A stretch of DNA of 64,000 nt from JAOBAU01 sp034667465 (lineage in GTDB: Bacteria > Acidobacteriota > Thermoanaerobaculia > Gp7-AA8): positions 24,603-88,602 of the forward strand of contig JAXDJV010000010.1 of NCBI GenBank assembly GCA_034667465.1, in the 5' to 3' direction. Position numbers and translations under genes: made by a program. Positions 1 to 7,200 of the stretch are shown here, piece by piece (positions within the stretch are counted from its first letter, which is position 1; every line of letters starts with the position of its first letter). The notes under the pieces were generated by a model, which worked only from the letters and a program-made list of their open reading frames with translations, had not been told where the DNA came from and made no database searches.

Positions 1-541
1 GGTGTCGCTGATCGGCGACGACGTGATCGTCTGGGGAACGCTGATCCTCTCCAAGCCGCCGCACGATCCGAGCTTCGTCGCATGGCATCAGGACGGCGCC
101 TACGCCGGCTTCCTGGGCGACGCGCCGAGCGTCTCCGCCTGGATCGCGCTGAGCGACAGCACCATCGAAAGCGGCTGCATGCGCGTCGTCCCCGGATCGC
201 AAAAGCGGAAGCTCGAGCACGCCGAAACAAACAAGCCGCTGAACATGCTCAATCACGGCCACGAGATCGCGGTGGAAGTCGACGAAGCGGATGCGGTCGA
301 TGTGCAATTGCGAGCGGGCGAGATGTCGCTGCATCACGTCGACATCATTCATGGCAGCAACGCCAATCGCTCCGACTGGACCCGCACCGGATTCATCGTC
401 CGCTACACGACGCCGGCCATGCTCCGCTCCGTGACGCCGGTCATCGTCGCGCGCGGCCGCGACGTGACGCACCTCGAAGTCCACCGCCACCCGCCGCCCG
501 CGGACTTCGAGGAATCGATGGCCGCGTACCGCGCGCGCTGA
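1..541 (+). CDS. Phytanoyl-CoA dioxygenase (PhyH) family protein, 5' partial
   Basis: This is the C-terminal part of a non-haem Fe(II)/2-oxoglutarate oxygenase of the PhyH type. The reading frame is open at the left edge, so the true start lies outside the window; the GTG at base 2 is probably internal. The iron-binding HxD motif is visible in VAWHQDGAY, about 29 residues in. The distal half of the fold follows, with SGCMRVVPGSQ and the later LHHVDIIHGS, which carries the third iron ligand, and then an Arg in the strand that would hold 2-oxoglutarate. PhyH proteins hydroxylate varied small molecules, and the substrate cannot be read here. A second, full-length PhyH lies at 25331-26179 inside a biosynthetic-looking operon, but nothing links the two directly. 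Confidence 0.88.
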   Translation, partial: VSLIGDDVIVWGTLILSKPPHDPSFVAWHQDGAYAGFLGDAPSVSAWIALSDSTIESGCMRVVPGSQKRKLEHAETNKPLNMLNHGHEIAVEVDEADAVDVQLRAGEMSLHHVDIIHGSNANRSDWTRTGFIVRYTTPAMLRSVTPVIVARGRDVTHLEVHRHPPPADFEESMAAYRAR

Positions 542-550
542 GCGACGCTC

Positions 551-556
551 TATACT
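551..556 (+). promoter_or_regulatory. -10-like box for the small ORF at 566
   Basis: TATACT ends nine bases before the GTG at 566, with no Shine-Dalgarno sequence in between. The same box-to-start geometry occurs at 34070 and 35027, which suggests a leaderless transcript. No clear -35 box is seen. Confidence 0.35.
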
Positions 557-565
557 GACGTCGCC

Positions 566-805
566 GTGTCGAACCTCCGCAAATCCGCCGCGATCCTTTC
601 CATCGCGATCGTTCTCGTATCGGCGCTCGTCGTCTGGCAGGCGGTTGCTGTCGTCCCGCTCGTCCTGCTCTGCGAGCTCACTTCGGTTCCCACCGCCACC
701 ACCTCCCGCCCGGTCGCGAGCATCTCGTTCGCGCGACCCACCCTCCTCGCGCTGGCGACATCCTGCCGCCTCCCGCGCGCCGGCCTGCCGGCAACCTCCC
801 GCTAA
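566..805 (+). CDS. Small hydrophobic protein, doubtful
   Basis: This would be a 79-residue protein starting at GTG, just after a TATACT box. The first about 35 residues are strongly hydrophobic (AAILSIAIVLVSALVVWQ, then VPLVLLCEL), like a membrane anchor or signal segment. The rest is Ser/Thr/Arg-rich and shows no recognised domain. No ribosome binding site is visible. It fills most of the otherwise empty stretch 542-843. I do not recognise it. It may be a real small membrane protein or a chance open frame, and the hydrophobic start and promoter-like box are the only support. Confidence 0.35.
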   Translation: MSNLRKSAAILSIAIVLVSALVVWQAVAVVPLVLLCELTSVPTATTSRPVASISFARPTLLALATSCRLPRAGLPATSR

Positions 806-843
806 GCGCTCAGTCCCGCAGTTGCGCTCCGTGGAGGAATCCC

Positions 844-1026
844 ATGTCGTGGAAGAAGATGCTTGCCAAAGCCCTGATCCTTGGATGTCTGGAAATCGGC
901 GCCCTGTCCGGTGTCCCGATCCGCCCCGAAGAAATCGAGGCGGTGATGAAGATGAGTCAGCCCAAAGTGGTACACGTAGTCAGGAATGATGAAGGCGACG
1001 CGAAGGAGAAGAAGTTGCCGAGGTGA
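844..1026 (+). CDS. Small conserved-looking protein, 60 aa
   Basis: The ATG is preceded by a good ribosome binding site (GGAGG at 833-837). The 60-residue product has a short hydrophobic N-terminus (MLAKALILGCLEIGALSGVP), an acidic helix (RPEEIEAVMKMSQ) and a charged C-terminal tail with DEGDAKEKK. The composition and the PKVVHVV segment look like a genuine small protein, not a chance frame. No function can be assigned. It sits 51 bases before the HigA-type gene but is not a HigB toxin: it is too short and lacks the RelE/HigB fold pattern. Confidence 0.6.
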   Translation: MSWKKMLAKALILGCLEIGALSGVPIRPEEIEAVMKMSQPKVVHVVRNDEGDAKEKKLPR

Positions 1027-1077
1027 GGTCGGTCGTAGCGCGGCAGGGGAGAGTCTCTTCCCGCTGGGAGGCCGGTA

Positions 1078-1494
1078 ATGCGTATGAAGTCGAAATCGTC
1101 GATTACCACTAAGTCCCGACGAGCGTCGTCCGGCAAATTGCCACCAGTTCATCCGGGAGAAGTTCTCCTCGAAGAGTTTTTGAAGCCGATGGGCATCTCG
1201 CAATATCGACTGGCAAAGGACATCAGCGTTCCGCCGCGTCGCGTGAACGAAATCGTGCTGAAGAAGCGCGGCGTCACGGCCGATACCGCCTTGCGGCTCG
1301 GCCGCCATTTCGGAACATCAGAGCAGTTCTGGCTCAATCTCCAGGGCGAGTACGATCTCGACGTGGAGCGAGATCGCCTTGGCGAGAGGCTTGTCGCTGA
1401 AGTAGCGCAGTTCGGATCACGCGATCGCGACATCCGCGTCTCGGAACCGGAAGCTCCACCAGTGCGGCGCAGGATTTCCGCGATGCGTCGCTGA
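1078..1494 (+). CDS. higA: HigA-family addiction-module antitoxin, orphan
   Basis: This 138-residue protein has the HigA signature: an N-terminal PPVHPGEVLLEEFLKPMG stretch (residues about 21-39), a Cro/CI-type helix-turn-helix (SQYRLAKDISVPPRRVNEI), then the hallmark VTADTALRLGRHFGTSEQFWLNLQ. Such proteins neutralise the HigB mRNA interferase and repress their own operon. Here no higB-like ORF is found on either side: upstream is a 60-residue unrelated protein and downstream a convergent secreted protein. It may therefore act as a solitary regulator. An extra basic N-terminal tail of about 20 residues precedes the domain; a start at the ATG at 1084 is also possible. Confidence 0.88.
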   Translation: MRMKSKSSITTKSRRASSGKLPPVHPGEVLLEEFLKPMGISQYRLAKDISVPPRRVNEIVLKKRGVTADTALRLGRHFGTSEQFWLNLQGEYDLDVERDRLGERLVAEVAQFGSRDRDIRVSEPEAPPVRRRISAMRR

Positions 1495-1498
1495 TCAC

Positions 1499-1918
1499 TC
1501 AGCACTCACTCGTGGTCGAGTTCTCCACGATCCAACAGCCGTTCTCGCGCACCATGACGATCGCATAGCGCGTTCCGCACGCGAGTCGGACAAATCCTCG
1601 CGGTATGCGCGGGACCGGACCTTTCGTCGCCTCGATCCGGATCCGATCGCTGCTCTGTTCCCATCCTGTAATCAGAAGATAGTCATCCGGAAGATCGAGT
1701 CCCGGTACGGCGGAAACATCGCGTTGCGAAATCGCGTGCAGCTCTCGGCGCACCTGGCGCGGTAATTCGTCACGGACGACGATCGTCGCCGCGCCGCTGA
1801 CCTTCTGCAACGCTCCGCGAATTGTTTGTGAGTAATCGCACGATGGCGCCGCCGAGCTGCAGCGGAGCGCGAGGACGACGACGATCAAGCACACGGGGCG
1901 TATCCTGTGGCGACGCAC
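1499..1918 (-). CDS. Hypothetical secreted protein
   Basis: This 139-residue protein has a Sec-type N-terminus (basic RRHRIR, then hydrophobic VCLIVVVLALRCSSA). The Cys in ALRC might be a lipobox variant. The mature part contains four Cys, which could form two disulfides in the periplasm. The middle, LPDDYLLITGWEQSSDRIRIEAT, and the end, RYAIVMVRENGCWIV, look like a small beta-rich domain. I do not recognise the family. It runs toward higA and away from the RDD gene; its start lies just beside the RDD start, so the two genes share a short divergent promoter region around 1900-1945. Confidence 0.65.
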   Translation of the reverse strand: MRRHRIRPVCLIVVVLALRCSSAAPSCDYSQTIRGALQKVSGAATIVVRDELPRQVRRELHAISQRDVSAVPGLDLPDDYLLITGWEQSSDRIRIEATKGPVPRIPRGFVRLACGTRYAIVMVRENGCWIVENSTTSEC

Positions 1919-1930
1919 CTCCTCAGCATA

Positions 1931-2413
1931 ATGCCGGACATCACAATGAAGACCCCCTGTGAACTGGCGGCGATGTATCGCTCGAAGATCGTCGCGCGGC
2001 GCTGGCTTGCGACGATGGCCGACATGCTCGTGCTCCTCGTCATCTGCGGAGGGATCGGCGCCGCCACCGATCCGCGATCGACCGCGCTCTCCATCACGCT
2101 TTTCTTCGGCGTTCCGGCCGTCTATTACATCGTTTGTGAAACAGTGTTTGGACGGACGCTCGGCAAACTGGTCACCGGGTTGATCGTCATCAATGCGCGG
2201 GGAACTCGACCGTCCGTCGGAGAGGCAGTGATCCGTACGCTGACGAGGTTCATCGAGGTCAATCCGGTCCTGTTCGGCGGTCTGCCGGCCGGCATCATCG
2301 CGGACAGAAGCAGGTGTCGCCAGCGCATCGGCGACATGCTCGCCGGAACCTATGTCGTCTTTGCGAAGGACCTTGCGCTGATGTCGGCGGAGAACCGCTC
2401 GGAATCGGTGTGA
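1931..2413 (+). CDS. RDD family integral membrane protein
   Basis: A small polytopic membrane protein with the RDD family pattern: the first helix carries ARRWLATMADMLVLLVICGG (the R...D..D-type signature), followed by a second helix (ITLFFGVPAVYYIV), the conserved FGRTLGKLVTGL loop with VINARG, and a last segment with RQRIGDMLAGTYVV. RDD proteins have no single known role; some affect ion or membrane homeostasis. I chose the ATG at 1931; ATG 1946 is also possible. The longer GTG frame from 1907 would overlap the divergent gene. About 160 residues is normal for the family. Confidence 0.85.
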   Translation: MPDITMKTPCELAAMYRSKIVARRWLATMADMLVLLVICGGIGAATDPRSTALSITLFFGVPAVYYIVCETVFGRTLGKLVTGLIVINARGTRPSVGEAVIRTLTRFIEVNPVLFGGLPAGIIADRSRCRQRIGDMLAGTYVVFAKDLALMSAENRSESV

Positions 2414-2426
2414 TACCGTCCCGTCG

Positions 2427-3725
2427 ATGGTGGAATCGGTTCAGTACGACTACGACTTTGCGGTTGCCGGCGGCGGCCCTGCCGGCTGTTCGGCGGCGAT
2501 CTCGCTCGCGCAGCGCGGTCACTCCGTTGTCCTCTTCGAGCGCGAAACGGGTCCGCGCTTTCATATCGGCGAGTCCTTGCTGTCGACGGCCAACGATGCG
2601 TTCGATGCGCTCGGCGTCACCGAGCGGATGGATGCGGCCTGTTTCCCCGACAAGTGGGGAGCGCGGCTCTTTACGCATGATGGCCGCAGCGGACGCGGAG
2701 TCGACTTCGCCGACGTCCGCGAGGTGACGCGGCCGAAGACGTTTCAGGTTTGCCGCGAGGAGTTCGACCGCATTCTGATGGAGCGGGCGCGCGAGCTCGG
2801 CGTCGAAATTCGTGAAGGGCATCGCGTCAATGGCTGCTCGTTTTCGGCTGAAGACGCCGTCCTCGATTTCGCATCCGTCGCCGAGGGCGGGCCGACCGGT
2901 CGCGTGCGTGTTCGTGCGCTCGTCGATGCGACGGGGCGCAATGGTCTGATCGCGCGGAAATTCAATCTGCGCACTGACGAACCGCTCCTTGCGAACATCG
3001 CGGTTTTCTCGCACTTCAAGAACGTTCCGCGGCTGCCGGATGATCGTCCGGATGACATTCGACTCGTCGCGCGCGAGGACGCCGGCTGGTTCTGGATCAT
3101 TCCGATCTCGAAAGAGCTGACCAGCGTCGGTGTCGTGCTGCCGAAAAAACTCTACGCGCAGATGGCCGGCGGTTCTTCCGAGGATTTGCTGCAACGTGCG
3201 ATCGGCGATACGCCGGTCGTTGCGGAGCTGATGCGCGATGCGCAGCGCGAGTGGCCGGTGCGCGTCGAGAAAGACTTCTCATACAGCGCTTCCACCTATG
3301 CGGGCGATCGCTGGATCCTCGCCGGCGACGCCGGTTCGTTTCTCGATCCGGTTTTTTCCACCGGCGTCTCGATCGCGATGGAGTCGGGAATCGAGGCGGC
3401 GGCGGAGCTCGACCGCGCGCTGAAGCAGAACGATTTTTCGGCCCGTTCGTTTGCGGCGTTCTCGCGTCGCCAGCGCAAGCGCTTCAGGACGTTCCGCCGT
3501 TTCGTCGTCGGTTTTTACACGCCGCAATTCCGCGATCTCTTTTTCGATCCGAACCCGCCGATGCTTTTGTTTCGCGCGGTCATCACGGTCCTCGCCGGCA
3601 AGTGGGATTCGAGTTTGCGCACCCGCTTTTTCAACAACGTCTTCTTCGGACTGGTGGCGTTTCAGAAGCGCTTCAGGATGTTCAGTCCCGCATTCCGCCG
3701 CGATCGCGACGCAGGATATCCGTGA
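2427..3725 (+). CDS. FAD-dependent oxidoreductase, flavin-halogenase-like
   Basis: This 432-residue flavoprotein has an N-terminal dinucleotide-binding fold (GGGPAG, residues 15-20; then VVLFERE) and the second FAD motif ILAGDAGSFLDPVFS near residue 300. The segment W221-F-W-I-I-P226 matches the WxWxIP motif known from flavin-dependent halogenases. The same superfamily includes geranylgeranyl reductase-like enzymes, so halogenation is likely but not proven. The substrate is unknown and no flavin reductase is adjacent. The gene is followed, with overlapping start and stop, by a small membrane protein. A TGATAC box ends ten bases before the ATG and there is no clear Shine-Dalgarno site. Confidence 0.8.
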   Translation: MVESVQYDYDFAVAGGGPAGCSAAISLAQRGHSVVLFERETGPRFHIGESLLSTANDAFDALGVTERMDAACFPDKWGARLFTHDGRSGRGVDFADVREVTRPKTFQVCREEFDRILMERARELGVEIREGHRVNGCSFSAEDAVLDFASVAEGGPTGRVRVRALVDATGRNGLIARKFNLRTDEPLLANIAVFSHFKNVPRLPDDRPDDIRLVAREDAGWFWIIPISKELTSVGVVLPKKLYAQMAGGSSEDLLQRAIGDTPVVAELMRDAQREWPVRVEKDFSYSASTYAGDRWILAGDAGSFLDPVFSTGVSIAMESGIEAAAELDRALKQNDFSARSFAAFSRRQRKRFRTFRRFVVGFYTPQFRDLFFDPNPPMLLFRAVITVLAGKWDSSLRTRFFNNVFFGLVAFQKRFRMFSPAFRRDRDAGYP

Positions 3726-4171
3726 AGCGTTCCGCGGCGGCGTTGCTGGTCGGCGCGTTCGTCGTTGGCACCCTCGACCTGCTATTCGCGATCGGATTCT
3801 GGCTGCCGAAAGGCGTCGCGCCGATCCGAATTCTGCAGAGCATCGCCGCCGGCGTCCTCGGACGCGCATCCTTCACCGGCGGCAAGCAGACCGCGGTTCT
3901 GGGCGGCCTGCTGCACTACTTCATCGCGTTCGTAATCGTCCTTGTCTACTGGCTCTCCGCAAAGCGGATTGAGATTCTGCAGCGCAAGCCCATTCTCCTC
4001 GGCGCGTTGTACGGAATCGGCGTTTATCTCTTCATGAACTACGTCGTCATTCCGCTGTCGGCGGCGAAGCCGTCTCGCTTCAACCTCGTGTGGGTTGTCG
4101 CCAGCGTGATCGTTCATATGTTTCTGATCGGCGTGCCGGCCGCGATCGCGGCTCGCAAAGCGTTGCGCTGA
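3722..4171 (+). CDS. Small integral membrane protein
   Basis: The GTG start overlaps the TGA of the upstream flavoprotein gene (GTGA), so the two are translationally coupled. The 149-residue product has four predicted membrane helices: AALLVGAFVVGTLDLLFAIGF, YFIAFVIVLVYWL, LLGALYGIGVYLFMNYVVI and VVASVIVHMFLIGVPAAI. Between helices 1 and 2 lies the Gly-rich AGVLGRASFTGGKQTA loop. It resembles small inner-membrane proteins of unknown function, possibly the DUF1440/YagU type, but I am not certain. Its partner relationship with the flavoprotein is inferred only from the overlap. Confidence 0.75.
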   Translation: MKRSAAALLVGAFVVGTLDLLFAIGFWLPKGVAPIRILQSIAAGVLGRASFTGGKQTAVLGGLLHYFIAFVIVLVYWLSAKRIEILQRKPILLGALYGIGVYLFMNYVVIPLSAAKPSRFNLVWVVASVIVHMFLIGVPAAIAARKALR

Positions 4172-4179
4172 AAACAATC

Positions 4180-4203
4180 GCGGCGGCCGTTTCCGGCCGC
4201 CGC
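4180..4203. terminator. Hairpin between convergent genes
   Basis: GCGGCGGCC and GGCCGCCGC form a perfect nine-base-pair stem around a six-base loop. It lies between the end of the membrane-protein gene (4171) and the end of the minus-strand multicopper oxidase gene (4227), so it can serve both as a bidirectional terminator. There is no T-run. Confidence 0.6.
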
Positions 4204-4226
4204 AACGTTGATTCACTGCTGTTCGA

Positions 4227-7200
4227 TCAGTGCGCGGGAGGAGTGGTGTTCGGTTTCTTCCCCTGCTCGATCGGTTTCGGGGCGCTGAGTTTCGTCGGCG
4301 CCTGTTCATCCTTCGGCTTGTCTTCACCGATGTGCTGACGCGGCGACGAGACGAAGCGGCCGCTCTCACCCTGTACTTCAGGCTGCGGTGTTTGCGGCTG
4401 GCCGAGCAGAATGACGTTCTCCACCGGATGCGTGGCGATGCCGCCATTCGGAGAGATCGCGGTCACGACGCGCGGATCGTTCGTCGTGATGCCGCTGCTC
4501 GTGGTGCTGAAACTCCAGAGACCGTTTTCGCCGACCTTCACATCGGCCGACAGCTGCGTGCCGTTGCCCGGCGTGCCGGGCTGGCTGAGGAACAGCGACA
4601 CGGTCGCGGCGCGGTTCCCGTTTTTCGGATTTGCGGCGCGATCGACGTAGACGGTCGTCGAGCCGAAGACGGTCAGCTCGCCGTTGCTGAACTGCGAGCC
4701 GGCGATGCGCACCGCATCCGATCCCGATTTCTCCGTGACGCGGAGGACGCCCCAGAGCCCGAGCTCGAGGAAGTTCGCCGGAGTCGTGCGCCAGAGATAG
4801 TCGCCTGCGACCGGCCAGACGTTCTTCGACATGTCGCCGCCACCGGCGCTCGGCAGATCGATCTCGTACGCCATGTTGGTGCCGAAGTTGTCGCGCGCGC
4901 CGAGGTTTTGAGAGTCGACGTTGTTGCCAATGGAACCGGAGGCGTTTGCGGCGGTGCCGGTGTACGGCAGTTCCTGCCACACGTGTCCGTGCAGCGCGAG
5001 CACCTGCTGATCGCCGGCGCCGCCGGGATGGAGCAGACGCATGCGCGCCGGCGTTCCCGCAGCCGCGGCGAAGATCGGCGTCTGCGGTTCGGCGAGCACG
5101 AGTCCGTCCGAATAGCCCTGCCAGATGTCGGTGCGACCGACGAACGTCGACGTCGCGGCGTTGAAGCGATACGCCATCGGCTCGGTGCGGAAGTTGACGG
5201 CGACGCGCGTCGAGCCCGCGGGTGAAGTCACGGTCGTGCCGGCGGGCGGCGTCCAGGTTGCACCCGGCCACGTCACGCTGGCGAGATCGTCCTGCGTCAG
5301 CAGCACGAATTCGCGGTAGCGCAGTCCGACCGGATTCGTGCAATCGCCGCCGTTGTAAATCGTCGCGGAACCGTACTGCAGCATGTTGTTGCGCGGGTTG
5401 AAGATGTCGGGACAGGCGATGGTGTTCGCCGGCTCGACGACAAGACCGCCGACGAGACCGTGCAGATCCTGCTCGAGCGGATCCGACGGCGTCAGATTCA
5501 CGCCGCCCAGCTCGATCGGTCTTCCCGTCACCGCGCCACCCGACGAAATCTTCGTCTGTCCGGCGTACCAGTAGAGCGTCTTCTCGCCGCCGATCGGCAC
5601 TGTCTGATCGGGATTGAATCCGACGTTCATGCCTGTGCTGCGCATCGCATCGAACGACAGCAGCGCCGGCGTCAGGCTGGCCTGCTTCGACGGCAGCAGC
5701 TTAATGGTCGGCGCGAACGCCGCGGTCGATCCGCCCTCCGTGAACTGCGGCGCGGTTGGATCGAAACCGTTCGCGATCGTCAGCGCGATGCAGTCGCCGG
5801 CGTTCGCGCGCATGATCAGCGGCTCGGTCGTCGACGTGTTGTCAGACAGCGTGAACATCATCGGCTGATTGTTCGTGATGGTGTTGTTGAAGCGGCCGCC
5901 TGCGCCTGCGCCGCGGCTGTTCATGTTGAACGGAGACGGCGTCGACGAAACGACGCGGAACCGTTTGACCTGCGACGGCGAGACCGGCGGGCAGCTGTAG
6001 CCCCATTCGGCGGTGGCCGGCGGCAGCGCAGTGACGTTACGGTTCGTGCTGAGCTCCACGAGATTCGCGAGCTTCGATTTGTACGCGCGGAAGATGCCCC
6101 ACGTACCGTCGACGATGCCGTGTTTCTGGTTCGACGCATCCGGCTGGTAGAGGTAGTCGGTCCAGTTGTGCGCGGCGTCGGCCGACGGGCTGGCGCGCGG
6201 CGTCTCGAAGATGAACTCGAAGTGTTCCGAGATGCCCATCGACTGCGAGCTGCGGAATCCCGACTGATCCCACGACGGCTCGAAGAGCCACTTCATGCCG
6301 CCGACCGTGAATGCGTGCGGCAGCATGTGCGCGCCGGCGACGATGCGAACCTGCACGCGATCGCCTTCATACGCGCGGAGCAGCGGCGTGTACGGATCGC
6401 CCGGCTGCATCCCTTCGGTGAGCGGTTTGCGCGGCCAGATGAAGCCGCCCGGTTTGGTCGGATTGATTTCGCCGCCGAGCGGCGGCTGGCTGTTCATCTG
6501 CGGATCGTTGCGGGTGATGTTCGATGCGAAGACGTACGAAAGATCGGTCGTCTTCGGATCGCTGGCGGAGGTGCCGGGCGAGACGCGCCAGGGGAGCGGC
6601 TCGTTGCGATAGTTGAATGACGTCGTTCCCTGCGTCGGACCGGCGCTGATGATCTGCGGCTGCGGCATCGGCCCGAGGTCGGTCTGCTGCGGAACCGGAT
6701 CGATGACGTTCGACGGATCGGACCAGCCGACGTTCGGGTCGCTGCTCGCTTTCTTTTTGCTGGTGGCGCGATACGCGAACTGGAAGTCCTGCATCGCCAG
6801 CGCGAATTCGCGATAGGTATTCAGCTCCTGTCCGGGAGTTTCGATGACCGCGTTCCAGGTGGTCGGGCCACCGTCGTCGCGCGAGTGAAGCGGATCGCCG
6901 CTCTCGCCCTTCGACCACGTGCTGCCGGTCGGTTCGACGAGCAGCGCTGCGTAGAGGCCGGTCTGCTGATGCGTCGACGGACCGAAGTGATCGTGCGTGA
7001 AGACGGTGCGAAGCGTGCGCGTGCCGTTGATGTTCTCGTGCGGAATCGGATCGGCGAACCAGCGCTGTATGGTCGTCTGCGCTCCGGCCCATTCTTCTTT
7101 GCAATGTTTCGTGCGCGCCGGATCGGTCGATTCGCAGATTTCCTTCGGCGGCGCGGCCGGGTTGCGCTTCACGCGTTTGGTGTTGTTGGTGTTGCACTTC

